From an uncultured Collinsella sp. (GTDB lineage Bacteria; Actinomycetota; Coriobacteriia; Coriobacteriales; Coriobacteriaceae), in the NCBI GenBank assembly GCA_900544135.1, contig UQTU01000011.1, forward strand, positions 1-64,000: a stretch of DNA of 64,000 nt. The letters run 5' to 3'. Below the pieces are notes generated by a model. That model had not been told where the DNA came from, made no database searches, and saw only the letters and a list, made by a program, of their open reading frames with translations. Positions 36,738 to 46,903 of the stretch are shown here, piece after piece (the first letter of the stretch is position 1; each line of letters opens with the position of its first letter). The position numbers were made by a program, and so were the translations under genes.

Positions 36738-38297
36738 TTACTCCACCTCGCTCTGAGCGGTCTCGGTACCGAACACAGCGCGGTACATCGGCGTCGCGTG
36801 AAGCTCCTCGGTGCTCTGCTCGAGCACGATGCCGGTCGCAGTCTCCACACCGTGCACGAGAGGCAGCGGGGTGGCGATGCCAAACCACAAGATCATGACA
36901 GCCAGGATGATTTCGGGAATAAGCATGAGCGCCGGGGCCTCATGCTTGCCCATGGCCTGGGGCGCATGGCCGAATACCGACTTGAGTGCGATGCGGGTGA
37001 GCGCGGAGATGGCCACGGTAAGACCGAGGGCGACCACGACGACCAGCCACATGGGACCGGCGGTAACACCGGCGACAAAAGTCAGGAACTCGGAGATAAA
37101 CATGCCAAAGGGCGGGAAGGCACCAAGACCGAGCAGTGCCAAGATGGCGAGCGCGGCGGTTGCGGGGGCAACCTCGACGACACCCTGAATCTTAGCCAGG
37201 CTACGCGTGCCAAAGGCGTGCTGGATGTTGCCGGACACGCAGAAGGCAAGCGTCTTGGTAAAGCCGTGGAACACGCAGTGCAGCAGGGCCGCGGCGATAC
37301 CCAGCGGGCCACCGATACCCAGGCACAGGGCGATAACGCCCACGTTCTCCACAGACGAGTACGCAAAGCGGCGCTTGAGGTCGTCCTGGCGAAACATCGA
37401 AAGTGCCGCCACCAAAATGGACAGCGTGCCGACGATCAGCAGCAAAAGCTGCGGATACTCGGCGCCCACGGCCTGGATGGTAAAGCCGTAGAAGCGCATG
37501 ATCACGAGCATGGCGCACTTAAGCAGCACGCCAGAGAGCAGGGCCGAGACAGGGCTCGGGGCCTGGGAGTGAGCATCGGGCAGCCAAGTGTGCATGGGGA
37601 ACAGGCCGGCCTTGGTGCCAAAGCCGATCACGATAAACGCAAAGGCGAGGCGCATGAGCGTCGGATCGAACTGGTCGGCATACGGCAGTACGCACGACAG
37701 GAATGCGGCCTCGTGGGCGTTGGGAATCACGTCGGCGGCGTTGGCGTAGATCAGCAGCGTACCGAACAAGCCAAAGGCCACGCCGGCGGTGCAGACCATC
37801 GCATACTTCCAAGAAGCCTCGAGGGCCGTCTTGTTCTTGTAGATACCCACCAGGAACACGGTGGAAAGCGTGGTTGCCTCCACGGCGGCCCACGTGAGGA
37901 TCATGTTGTTGGACAGGCACGCGAGCAGCATGGTGAACACAAACAGGCTAAACAGCGCAAAATACTGCTTGGCGCGCTCGGCGGGCATGGAGCCCTCCTC
38001 GATATCGGCCTTTACATAGGGCAGCGAGAACAGCCCGGTAAGAAAACCGATAAAGCCGATGAGCAGCACAAAGATGGCACCCAGCGAATCGAGGTGGAAC
38101 CACAGGCCAAGAGCGCACGCGGTGTCGCCGCTCATAAGGACGTCACCAGCCGTCACAATCGACAGCACCAGGACGGCTGCGACGGAGACCAGGTTGAGAC
38201 CGGCAAACACGTTATAGGACGTGTTCTTGGGCAAAAACGCCATGACCAGCGAGAACACCAAAGGAGTCGCGAGCAGGGCGAAAATCAACGTTTCCAT
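36738..38297 (-). CDS. hyfF: Hydrogenase membrane subunit, antiporter-like (HyfF)
   Basis: This 519-residue, 14-helix protein is of the NuoL/M/N antiporter family. WAAVEATTLSTVFLVGIY, the pump lysine region FGTKAGLFPMHTWLPDAHSQ, and RRFAYSSVENVG are the conserved channel parts. The third antiporter-like subunit is a mark of Hyf (FHL-2) and not Hyc (FHL-1) complexes, and suggests more ions pumped per H2. It starts 3 nt after hyfE. Confidence 0.93.
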   Translation of the reverse strand: METLIFALLATPLVFSLVMAFLPKNTSYNVFAGLNLVSVAAVLVLSIVTAGDVLMSGDTACALGLWFHLDSLGAIFVLLIGFIGFLTGLFSLPYVKADIEEGSMPAERAKQYFALFSLFVFTMLLACLSNNMILTWAAVEATTLSTVFLVGIYKNKTALEASWKYAMVCTAGVAFGLFGTLLIYANAADVIPNAHEAAFLSCVLPYADQFDPTLMRLAFAFIVIGFGTKAGLFPMHTWLPDAHSQAPSPVSALLSGVLLKCAMLVIMRFYGFTIQAVGAEYPQLLLLIVGTLSILVAALSMFRQDDLKRRFAYSSVENVGVIALCLGIGGPLGIAAALLHCVFHGFTKTLAFCVSGNIQHAFGTRSLAKIQGVVEVAPATAALAILALLGLGAFPPFGMFISEFLTFVAGVTAGPMWLVVVVALGLTVAISALTRIALKSVFGHAPQAMGKHEAPALMLIPEIILAVMILWFGIATPLPLVHGVETATGIVLEQSTEELHATPMYRAVFGTETAQSEVE

Positions 38298-38300
38298 GGA

Positions 38301-38954
38301 CTACCCCCTCAGCTCGGACAGGTCGCGCGCATCGAGCGAGTGGGAGTCGTCCCAAATGCGACGCACGACGATGGACATGATGATGACGGCAAAGATGGCG
38401 TCGGTGGCGATACCGATCTCGATGATCTCGGGAGCGGTGGGGGCCAAAAGCGCGAGCGTCACATGGCTGCCGTTTTCCATAAGGCAGTATCCAAAGATCT
38501 GCTTCATGATGTTGCGCTGCGAAATGATGCAGGTGAGGCCCACGAAGAAGTGAGCGAAGCTAATGGCGAGCGCTGGCGTTGCAACCTCGGCCGTGGGCAG
38601 GCTGATCTGCGTCACGACGGCAAAGCAAATCGCGACCTCGACGGCAATGATGCAAATGGCCCACGCGGGCTTAAGGCCGGCCTTGAGCGATGCGTCGCTC
38701 GGCTCGCCCATCTTCTTGTATGCGCGGTTGAGAATGTAAGGGACCAGGACGACCTTGGTGATAAAGGCAGATCCAGCCCACATAAGCAGCTCCTGCGCAC
38801 CGGTGGTGGCACCGAGCGTAGCGAGCAGTCCCACGAGCACCAGTGACTGCACCGCATACCAGCTGATGGCGTGCTTGATGTTCTTTGAGACGACCACCAT
38901 GGTGGACGTGACGATCAGAAGGCCGCCAAGGATGTTGACGATCGAATAACCCAT
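38301..38954 (-). CDS. hyfE: Hydrogenase membrane subunit HyfE
   Basis: The 217-residue protein has about six membrane helices. The early part resembles NuoK-type subunits; it carries FCxxSQRNIMKQIFGY-like text and ENGSHVTLALLAP, which are HyfE features. HyfE occurs only in Hyf-type hydrogenases. It lies between hyfD and hyfF in the usual order. Confidence 0.9.
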   Translation of the reverse strand: MGYSIVNILGGLLIVTSTMVVVSKNIKHAISWYAVQSLVLVGLLATLGATTGAQELLMWAGSAFITKVVLVPYILNRAYKKMGEPSDASLKAGLKPAWAICIIAVEVAICFAVVTQISLPTAEVATPALAISFAHFFVGLTCIISQRNIMKQIFGYCLMENGSHVTLALLAPTAPEIIEIGIATDAIFAVIIMSIVVRRIWDDSHSLDARDLSELRG

Positions 38955-38967
38955 GTCGTTCTACCTC

Positions 38968-40425
38968 CTAACCGATCCAGCTGGCCGAAAGCGGGCCGCT
39001 GACGATAACCATGATGATGAGCACGATGAACACGAACGCCGTCGCGCGGGGAAGCGGGGCTCCCGCAGCGACCTCGTCGCTCGGCTCGCCGGGCAGGCAA
39101 TAGCCCATCCACTTAAGGAACCAGGCAAAGGTGGCGACGGTCTCGGCGACCATGATGCACACGAGCACCAGGATCGCAACGTTGCCGGCACCCACAGAAA
39201 AGCCGCCGGCGATGATCTGGAACTTCGAGAAGAACGTGTTCATGGGCGGCACGCCGGCAATGGCGAGCGCCGCGACACCAAAGCCCACGCCCGAGATCGG
39301 GTACTTCTTTACGATGCCGCGAAGCTTGGGCAGCATACGCGTGCCGAGGGTAAAGGAGAACGAACCGGCGATCAGGAAGAACAGGGTCTTGGCGAAAGCG
39401 TGGTTAAAGATGTGGCACACGGCACCGTCAAAGGCCAGCTGGCTGCCAAAGACCGAAACGCCCAAACCAAAGAACACATAGGAGAGCTGGGCGATCGTGG
39501 AGAAGGCCAGCAGGCGCTTCATGTCCTTTTGCGGCAGGTACATAAGGAAACCAAAGAGCATGGTGACCATGGCGTCGATAATGGCGACCCAGCCCACGAT
39601 CTCGGGAATCTCGCCGGCAGAGACGAGTGCACGCGCGAACACGCACACGCCGACCTTAACCATCGAGGCGCCATGCAGGTAGGCCGAAACAGGCGTCGGT
39701 GCCTCCATAGCCGAAGGCAGCCACATGTACATGGGGACCTGTGCGGACTTTGCCCAAGCCGCAAACAGCACGAGCAAAAGGACGATAGCCTTGAGCTTGG
39801 CGTCGAGGCCGGCAATCGCGGTGATGGCGAAGGTGCCGGTGTGGGCAAACACGATGGCGGCGCCCAGATACAGGCCGAGCGCACCGATATGCGTAATAAT
39901 CAGGGCCTTCATGCCGGCCTTCTTGGCGGTAGGCGACATGTAGTAGCTAATGAGGCCCCAAGAGCACGCACCCGTGATCTCAAAGAACACGAGCTGGCCC
40001 AAAAGGGTCGAGCTGTACACAAGGCCGGCCATGGCGCCGATGAAGGTCGCGAGGTACGCGTAGAAGCGACGACGCGGTGCGTCGGGATGCTCACGGTTAT
40101 TCTCGCTCATATAGGGAATCGAATAGATCACGACAAGCAGGCCGATACCCACAAAGGCGGGCGCGAGCAGTGTGCTCATGCGATCGAAGGTGAATCCCAT
40201 GACGAGGGTCTGCCCAAACGAGATCAGGGGGACCTGCGTGTCGGGCATGCCGGCGCCAGCGAAATTCGCGGCGAGGGCGACGGTGCAGACCGTCGAGACG
40301 GCGGCACCCAAAACGCTGAACCACTTGGCGTACGGACGGGGGAACAGGGCGACGAGCACCGAGGCCACCATCGGGGCCGCAATAGCGACCAAGCCGAGAA
40401 GGGACAGACTGACTGCAAATGACAT
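38968..40425 (-). CDS. hyfD: Hydrogenase membrane subunit, antiporter-like (HyfD)
   Basis: The 485-residue multi-helix protein is a second NuoL/M/N family subunit. VFFEITGACSWGLISYY, AAWAKSAQVPMYMWLPSAME and KRLLAFSTIAQLSYVFFG show the acidic and lysine residues of the ion path. It is encoded between hyfC and hyfE, 15 nt from the first and 13 nt from the second. Confidence 0.93.
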   Translation of the reverse strand: MSFAVSLSLLGLVAIAAPMVASVLVALFPRPYAKWFSVLGAAVSTVCTVALAANFAGAGMPDTQVPLISFGQTLVMGFTFDRMSTLLAPAFVGIGLLVVIYSIPYMSENNREHPDAPRRRFYAYLATFIGAMAGLVYSSTLLGQLVFFEITGACSWGLISYYMSPTAKKAGMKALIITHIGALGLYLGAAIVFAHTGTFAITAIAGLDAKLKAIVLLLVLFAAWAKSAQVPMYMWLPSAMEAPTPVSAYLHGASMVKVGVCVFARALVSAGEIPEIVGWVAIIDAMVTMLFGFLMYLPQKDMKRLLAFSTIAQLSYVFFGLGVSVFGSQLAFDGAVCHIFNHAFAKTLFFLIAGSFSFTLGTRMLPKLRGIVKKYPISGVGFGVAALAIAGVPPMNTFFSKFQIIAGGFSVGAGNVAILVLVCIMVAETVATFAWFLKWMGYCLPGEPSDEVAAGAPLPRATAFVFIVLIIMVIVSGPLSASWIG

Positions 40426-40440
40426 TGTTTCTCCCTTCTC

Positions 40441-41367
40441 CTACACGCCGACGACCACGAAGACAAACGCCAGAACGGCGATGCCCACGACGGCCCAGGT
40501 CTGATTGCCAAGCACCTTAAAACGCGAGCGCGAGCAGGAGTTCTCGATTACGCCGCATACGACAAAGTCGATCAGGCACTTCACCAGGAAGATGACCGCG
40601 CCCAGAACGGCCGCGATACCCACGGCTGCGGGCTCGCCCCAGGGGACGAAGATCGCGCAGAACCAGGCGACGACCAGGACCTGTTTCATGGACATGGCGA
40701 GCTTGGCCATGGCGAGCGACGGGCCGGAAAGCTCGGCGAGCGGGCCTTCCTGAAGCTCCTGCTCGGCCTCGGCCTGATCAAAGGGCAGCTTGCCGAGTTC
40801 CATGTAGCAGGCAATCGCAAAGGCGATGCCGGCGAGGATCACGGCGACCGGCGCGTCGATGGCGCCCGTCATGATGTGCTGACCCATGGTGGCGATGTCG
40901 GTGGAGCCGCACACCAGGGCGGCGGCAAACAGCGCCAGCAGCATGGACGGCTCGATGAGCACGCTCATGAGCAGCTCGCGGACGCCGCCGATACCGGCGT
41001 AAGCGTTGGACGAATCCACACCGCAGAGGGCGAAGAAGAAACGGGCGAGCGCCAGGCTGTACATGATGGTGATGGCGTCACCAAAGACCGGGATGGGGCT
41101 TTGTGCCGTAAAGAGCGGCAGACCCATCGCGAGCATAAAGGCGACGGCGAAGAACAGCGGCGGCATAATGCGCAGCGCAAAGCTCGCATCCTCGCTCTGG
41201 GACTCGGGGCGCGCAAAGAGCTTGGCCAGGTCGCGGTAGTCCTGCATGATGCTGGGGCCGCGACGGTTGTGCATCTTGGCGCGGATCACGCGGCCGAGAC
41301 CGGAGAAGAACGGTGCGACGGCCATGACGACCACGCCCTGCAGAACGGCAAGTACGATGTTGTTCAT
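40441..41367 (-). CDS. hyfC: Hydrogenase membrane subunit, NuoH-like (HyfC/HycD)
   Basis: The 308-residue membrane protein matches NuoH/HycD: AKMHNRRGPSIMQDYRDLAK near residue 30, and the acidic loop KLPFDQAEAEQELQEGPLAE, which contacts the small and ferredoxin subunits. It anchors the hydrophilic arm and sits at the start of the ion path. It starts 12 nt after hyfB. Confidence 0.95.
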   Translation of the reverse strand: MNNIVLAVLQGVVVMAVAPFFSGLGRVIRAKMHNRRGPSIMQDYRDLAKLFARPESQSEDASFALRIMPPLFFAVAFMLAMGLPLFTAQSPIPVFGDAITIMYSLALARFFFALCGVDSSNAYAGIGGVRELLMSVLIEPSMLLALFAAALVCGSTDIATMGQHIMTGAIDAPVAVILAGIAFAIACYMELGKLPFDQAEAEQELQEGPLAELSGPSLAMAKLAMSMKQVLVVAWFCAIFVPWGEPAAVGIAAVLGAVIFLVKCLIDFVVCGVIENSCSRSRFKVLGNQTWAVVGIAVLAFVFVVVGV

Positions 41368-41379
41368 GCTCTCCCCTCC

Positions 41380-43398
41380 TTAACCCATTTGCACGGCGAG
41401 CACGAGGAACACCACGAGTGCCGCGACGATGTAGCAGATATAGATGCTGTAGTTGCCGCCCTCGAGCTTAGTCGCGAGGTCGGCGAGCTTCTCGACACCC
41501 TTATGCGGGGCATCGACGAGAACCTTGTCGGGTACGGGCTCCACAGCCTCGGCCACACCGGTGAGCTTCTGGAAGAAGTGTGCGATGGACCAGCAGACGG
41601 CCGTGCAGCGGTCACGCAGCGTGTAGAGCGGCTGCATAAACCAGGACACCTCGGAGGCAAAGGTCGTGGCCACGACGGGCATATGCTCGTTGGGAGCATA
41701 ACCGCATGCCCACGGCTGAGACTTCTGCACCTTGCCGACGGTCTTGAGCTTGCGATAACCGCAGGCAAGGCCGACGAGCACCACGAGCGCAATGGCGATC
41801 GCGGGCGTGGAGGTGGCAGCGCCGGAGTACTGGTTCATGAGCTCCATGCCCTCGGCGGCGAACACGCCACCGTACGGATGCAGCACGGACGCGGCGACAT
41901 CGACCAGCACGGGCGCGATCACGGGAGCGCCAATGCCCAGCACGACGCAGATGGCCGCGAGCAGGCCCTGCGCAAACACCATGGGGGCGGGAACCTCCTT
42001 GGCATTGGCAGCGGCCTCGGAGCGGGGCGCGGAGGCAAAGGAGACGCCATAGGCCTTGACGAAGCACGTGACAGCCAGCGCGCCGGTAATGGCAAGCGCG
42101 ACGGCAGCGAACACGGCCACGATCATGACGGCCTTGTCGCCCTGCATGGCAGCGTTAAACAGCGACTGGTAGGTAAACCACTCGGACACAAAGCCGTTGA
42201 AGGGCGGGATGGCCAAGATGGCAAGAGCGCCGACGAGGAAGCAGATGGCCGTTGCCGGCATACGACGGAACAGACCGCCCATCTTCTCCATATTGCGCGT
42301 GCCCGTGGAGTATAGCAGTGCACCGGCGCCCAAGAACAGCTCGCCCTTAAACATCGCGTGGTTAAACGTGTGGTAGAGGGCGGCCATCAGAGCCAGGACG
42401 GCGATGCCGACCGAGTTGAGTGCCATGGCGGCCATGGAAGCGCCGACGCCGAGCAGAATGATGCCGATGTTCTCGACGGAGTGATAGGCCAGCAGGCGCT
42501 TGATGTCATGCTCCTGCAGGGCGAATGCCACGCCGAGGACCGACGAGATCGCGCCGAAGACCATGACCATAAGGCCCCACCAGACCTGAACGCCCGAGGC
42601 GGAGAGCAGGTCGAGACCAACCTTGAGGATGCCGAAGATACCGATCTTGATCATGCCGCCGGACATGAGGGCACTCACGTTAGACGGCGCCTCGGGATGT
42701 GCCTTGGGCAGCCAGCCGTGCAGCGGGATGATACCGGCCTTGGCGCCAAAGCCAAAGAAGGCGAGCACGAAGCACACGGATGCGACCGCGGGGCTAAACT
42801 GCGTGGCGCGGAAATCCGCAAAGGCAAACGAGCCACCGGCGAAGTTGGTCATGGTGAGGAAGCTCGCCATGATGAGCACAAAGCCCACGTGCGCGATCAC
42901 AAAGTAGAGCCAACCGCCATGGATGGAGTTCTCGTTCTCCTCGATCACGACCAGGAAGTACGAGGTCAGCGACATGAGCTCAAAGGCGACCAGGAACCAA
43001 AACACGTTGTCGGCGGTGATGACGAGCATCATGGACGCCACAAAGGTGTTAAAGAAGAAGCCGGCGCGGCCCTTTTTGCCCGGGTACTCATCAAAGTAGT
43101 TGAGACCGTAGATCGAACCGGCAAACGCGAGCACCGAGATGAGCGCCACGAACAGGCCGGACAGCTGGTTGAGCAGCAGCTGGAAATGGGCAAACGGGAA
43201 GAACACGATGGTGTCGACCGACGTGACATCGCCCAGCACGGCCTGGATACCGGCCACAAACGAAAGCACCGCGGCGACGGCGCCGATAAGGCAGCCGGCG
43301 GTCTTGGCGGCGTTATCGGCCTTGATCAGCAGAACCGAGGCGAGCGCACCGATGCACGAGACGGCAAGCGATGCGATAAACAGCGTCATGCTATCCAT
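41380..43398 (-). CDS. hyfB: Hydrogenase membrane subunit, antiporter-like (HyfB/HycC)
   Basis: This is the largest membrane subunit, 672 residues, NuoL-like. VAFELMSLTSYFLVVIEE, FGFGAKAGIIPLHGWLPKAH and KRLLAYHSVENIGIIL are conserved pump features. A C-terminal soluble stretch (about 570-640) contains AVEPVPDKVLVDAPHKG. Its start overlaps the end of the ferredoxin gene by 8 nt. With HyfD and HyfF it makes three antiporter-like subunits. Confidence 0.94.
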   Translation of the reverse strand: MDSMTLFIASLAVSCIGALASVLLIKADNAAKTAGCLIGAVAAVLSFVAGIQAVLGDVTSVDTIVFFPFAHFQLLLNQLSGLFVALISVLAFAGSIYGLNYFDEYPGKKGRAGFFFNTFVASMMLVITADNVFWFLVAFELMSLTSYFLVVIEENENSIHGGWLYFVIAHVGFVLIMASFLTMTNFAGGSFAFADFRATQFSPAVASVCFVLAFFGFGAKAGIIPLHGWLPKAHPEAPSNVSALMSGGMIKIGIFGILKVGLDLLSASGVQVWWGLMVMVFGAISSVLGVAFALQEHDIKRLLAYHSVENIGIILLGVGASMAAMALNSVGIAVLALMAALYHTFNHAMFKGELFLGAGALLYSTGTRNMEKMGGLFRRMPATAICFLVGALAILAIPPFNGFVSEWFTYQSLFNAAMQGDKAVMIVAVFAAVALAITGALAVTCFVKAYGVSFASAPRSEAAANAKEVPAPMVFAQGLLAAICVVLGIGAPVIAPVLVDVAASVLHPYGGVFAAEGMELMNQYSGAATSTPAIAIALVVLVGLACGYRKLKTVGKVQKSQPWACGYAPNEHMPVVATTFASEVSWFMQPLYTLRDRCTAVCWSIAHFFQKLTGVAEAVEPVPDKVLVDAPHKGVEKLADLATKLEGGNYSIYICYIVAALVVFLVLAVQMG

Positions 43399-44008
43399 TG
43401 TTTACGCTCCCTTCTGCTTTCTCGGACAGACCCTGGGCCACAGCGGTAACGTCGACGGACGGACCGTTTTCGATCGAGCGCAGGCGCTTGGCCTCGTCGA
43501 GCTCGCGATCGGCCGCGCCGCCCATGACGGTCAATGCCTTGGTGGGGCACGCCGCCACACAATGCGGGCCTTCCGGATCGAAGGCGCACAGGTCGCACTT
43601 GACAGCGCAGGTGTACTGGCCAGGAGCCCACGTAAGCAGGCTGCTCAGGGACTTAGGATACGAAGGCGTCGGGTCGCACATGCCTGCGACACCGGCGATA
43701 GACGTGCCATCGGGATGGATGGCACCGAAGGGGCACGCGATGGCGCACAGCCTGCACCCGATGCACTCCTGCTCCTTGACGTGGATGCGGTCGCCATCGT
43801 GCTCGATGGCATTCACCGGGCAGACCTCGGCGCAGGGGGCACCCTCGCAATGGTGGCAGGCAAGGGCGGCCGAAATACCGCCGGTCTTCACGAGCGCCAG
43901 GCGCGGCGTATCCTGAAGACCCTGCATCCGGTGGGCGTCGGCACAGGCGGACTGGCATGTTCCGCAGCCGATGCACCTCTCCGGGTTGATGTCGATGAAG
44001 CGGTTCAT
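43391..44008 (-). CDS. hyfA: Four-cluster ferredoxin electron carrier (HycB/HyfA)
   Basis: The 205-residue protein has four cysteine sets for [4Fe-4S] clusters (CIGCGTCQSAC, CHHCEGAPCAEVC, CIGCRLCAIAC, CAVKCDLCAFDPEGPHCVAAC). It takes electrons from formate dehydrogenase to the hydrogenase. AAGGAAG lies 5-6 nt before ATG 44008; the upstream GTG is not favoured. It lies between fdhF and hyfB, the expected position for the linker. Confidence 0.93.
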   Translation of the reverse strand: MNRFIDINPERCIGCGTCQSACADAHRMQGLQDTPRLALVKTGGISAALACHHCEGAPCAEVCPVNAIEHDGDRIHVKEQECIGCRLCAIACPFGAIHPDGTSIAGVAGMCDPTPSYPKSLSSLLTWAPGQYTCAVKCDLCAFDPEGPHCVAACPTKALTVMGGAADRELDEAKRLRSIENGPSVDVTAVAQGLSEKAEGSVNNG

Positions 44009-44086
44009 CCCCACTTCCTTTCAAAATAACGGGCCGGGCTCCCGAACGTACGGGACGCCCGGCCCAAAAAGCCAACGAGAACGGGA

Positions 44087-46309
44087 CTACACGATTTGAT
44101 TCACGTGCGTCTCGTCGTCGAACTTGGCGGCGCCGGGCTCAACGTCCTGGGGAGCGGCGGCGTCCACCAGAGCCTGCTTGAGCTCGGTGTACTGACGCTC
44201 CACCTCGCCCTCTGCCCAAACCTGGTCGGCGATAGCGTCGACCTGGCAGGCGGAGAACTTGTCCTCGGGCGTATGCGAGACCGGGTCGACCTTGTGCATG
44301 GTCAGCTCGTTGCACTTGCCGATCCACCACTGGTAGGTCATGTAGACCGTGCCCTTGTTGATGCGATCGCTCACGTCGGCGCGGCTGTATACCTGGCCGC
44401 GGCGGCTGTGAATCGAGACGATGTCGCCATTCTTGATGCCGCGCGCATCGGCGTCCGCGGGATTCATGCGGACAAAGCCGGGCTCGTCGGCGAGCAGCGC
44501 CAGCGTCTTGCAGTTGCCGGTCATCGAGCGGCAGCTGTAGTGACCGACCTCGCGGACGGTGCACAGAATGAGCGGGTACTCATCGTCGGGAAGCTCGGAG
44601 GGCGCCTCCCAGTCGTGCGCCATCAGGTTGGCGCGGCCGTCCTTGGTGGTGAACTTGCCACCAGCGAACATGTCGGGCGTACCGTGGTCGTTCACATCGG
44701 TGCTCTTGACCGGCCACTGGGCGTAACCGCCCTCGGGAGCCATCTTCTCGTAGGTCGCGCCCACAAAGTTGGGGCACAGGCTAATGCACTCGTTCCAGAT
44801 CTGCTCGGTGTTGTCGTAGTGCATGGGATAGCCCATACGCGTGGACAGGTCCGCGAAGATCTCCCAGTCGTGGCGGCACTCGCCCTTGGGCGGAACAGCC
44901 GCGTCAAAGTGCTGGAAGCTACGGTCGGATGCGGTAAAGACACCCTCGTGCTCGCCCCAAGAGGTAGCGGGCAGGATGACGTCGGCGAGCATGGTCGTCT
45001 GCGTCATGAAGATGTCCTGGCAAATAAACAGATCCAGCTCGGAGAGCGTCTTGCGCATACCGGCCGAATCGGGCTCGGTCTGCACCGGGTCCTCGCCGTA
45101 GTTGTAGAAGCAGTGCACCTTGCCCTCGTCGACCAGGTGGCCCAGGTCGGTGAGCTTGTAGCCCTCCTCGAGCGGGAGCTTTTCCTCGGGTACGCCCCAA
45201 GCCTTGGCAAACTTGGCACGCACTGCCGGGTCGGTGACCTTCTGGTAGCCAGGGTACAGGTTGGGCAGCATGCCCATATCGCAGGAGCCCTGGACGTTGT
45301 TCTGGCCACGCACGGGCGCGAGGCCGGAATTGGGTTTGCCGATCTGGCCGGCAACGCAGGCGATGGAGGCGATGGTGTGCACCGTCTTCAGGTTCTGCTT
45401 CTGCTGGCATACGCCCATACCCCAGCCAATGATGGCAGAGGGCTTCGCCGTGGCGTACATCTCGGCAGCTTGGTGGATCAACGCGGGCTCGACACCCGTG
45501 ATGTCCTGTACGGATTCGGGAGTGTAGTTCTTGATGGTCTCCCACCATTCGTCAAAGCCGTTCGTGTGCTCGGCGACGAATTCCTTGTCGTAGAGGCCAT
45601 CGTTGACCAAGCAGTTGGCAAAGGCGTTGAGGAACGCAACGTTGCAACCGTTCTTGATCGGAAGGTAGATATCGGCGATACGCGCGGTTTCAATATGGCG
45701 CGGGTCGGCGACGATGATCTTGCAACCCTTTTCTTTGGCTCGCACGATACGCCTTGCGACGATGGGGTGCGAATCGGCAGGGTTATAGCCGAAGAGGAAA
45801 ATGCAGCCCGCATCCTCCATACCGGGGATGGAGCATGACATGCAACCTGAACCAACCGTGTCCATCAGACCGAGGACAGTAGGGCCGTGTCAAGTACGGG
45901 CGCAGTTGTCCACGCTGTGGGTGCCGATGCACGCACGCGTAAACTTCTGCATGACGTAGTTCGCCTCATTGCCGCCGCCTCGCGAAGAGCCGGTGGTCAT
46001 GACAGCGTTAGGACCATATTCGTCAATTATGGCCTGCATCTTAGATGCGGTGAAATCCAGTGCCTCGTCCCAGCTTACGCGCTCAAGATCCGCGCCCTTG
46101 GTGCGACGGATCATCGGGTGCAGTACGCGAGGAGTCAAGATCTTGGTGTCGTTGATGAAGTCGTAGCCACTCATGCCCTTAAGGCACAGCTCGCTCTGGT
46201 TGGTGATGCCGTTGAGCGGTTCGGTACCCACGACCTGGCCGTTTTGGACCAGGAGGTTAAACTGGCAACCGGCGCCGCAATACGGGCAAATCACTTTATG
46301 CTTCTCCAT
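44087..46309 (-). CDS. fdhF: Selenocysteine formate dehydrogenase H
   Basis: One gene of 740 residues is read through an in-frame TGA at 45890-45892. It oxidises formate to CO2 using bis-MGD molybdenum. The [4Fe-4S] ligands are Cys8, Cys11, Cys15 and Cys42 and the UGA codon is residue 140, all at the E. coli FdhF numbers. The context is CART-U-HGPTV. A SECIS-like hairpin follows the UGA at the expected distance. The ATG at 46309 has AAGGAGG just upstream. selA, selB, selC and selD are all in the window, so read-through is credible. The downstream part alone would lack the cluster and catalytic residue. Confidence 0.95.
45853..45892 (-). promoter_or_regulatory. SECIS element of fdhF
   Basis: From the UGA codon, the RNA reads on to GTCC-TCGGTCTGAT-GGAC, a hairpin with GGTCTG in its loop. 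E. coli fdhF has the same GGUCUG loop at the same place, which is bound by SelB. Confidence 0.85.
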
Positions 46310-46384
46310 GACACCCTCCTTCCTTTCTCTGATACCGAATACTCGGTACGTATTTGACAATCATTGGGCCTGTCGCCCCGACGC

Positions 46385-46903
46385 TTACGCCTCGTTTTCG
46401 ATGGTGGCGCGGGCACGCTCGGCAGTCAGCTCCGCCAGGCGCTCCTCGTCTACCAGGGTGAGGCCCTTGGTCGGGCACGCCTCGGCACACGCCGGACCGC
46501 CGGGACGGTCCACGCACAGGTCGCACTTGAGCACGAAGCTCTTTGTCTGCGAACCCACGCGCACGTCGCCCATCAAGACGGGGACCTGCGTGGTCGCCAC
46601 GCTCACGGCGCCAAAGGGGCAGGCCATGACGCAGCTCTTGCAGCCGATGCAGTTGTCCTCGTTGACGCCGATACGATGGTTCTTTGGATCAAAGAACAAG
46701 GCGCCCGTAGGACAAGCCTTCGCGCACGGAGCGTCCTCGCAGTGGTGACATGCCACCGGCGCGGAGATCTCGTAGGTGCGCGTTACGCGCAAGCGAGGTG
46801 CGGCGATGTTGCCGGGGATATCGTGTGCCTCAATGCACGCCGCCATACAGGTTTGGCACCCAATGCAGCGCGAGGAATCAGCCACGACTCGTTTATTGCC
46901 CAT
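46385..46903 (-). CDS. hydN: HydN-like four-cluster ferredoxin
   Basis: The 172-residue protein has four [4Fe-4S] cysteine sets (CIGCQTCMAAC, CHHCEDAPCAKAC, CIGCKSCVMAC, CDLCVDRPGGPACAEAC). It is close to HydN/HycB and to the ferredoxin gene on the other side of fdhF. AGGAGGGAG is about 8 nt before ATG 46903. As the first gene of the formate hydrogenlyase cluster it probably works with FdhF. Whether it or the second ferredoxin docks to the hydrogenase cannot be told from sequence. Confidence 0.9.
   Translation of the reverse strand: MGNKRVVADSSRCIGCQTCMAACIEAHDIPGNIAAPRLRVTRTYEISAPVACHHCEDAPCAKACPTGALFFDPKNHRIGVNEDNCIGCKSCVMACPFGAVSVATTQVPVLMGDVRVGSQTKSFVLKCDLCVDRPGGPACAEACPTKGLTLVDEERLAELTAERARATIENEA

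Noticed and set aside
34761..38846. Open frame of 1361 codons on the plus strand
   Set aside because: It is antisense to hyfH, hyfG, hyfF and hyfE, which match known families along their full length. Its translation is low-complexity (His, Gly, Gln, Val rich), as expected for the opposite strand of GC-rich genes.
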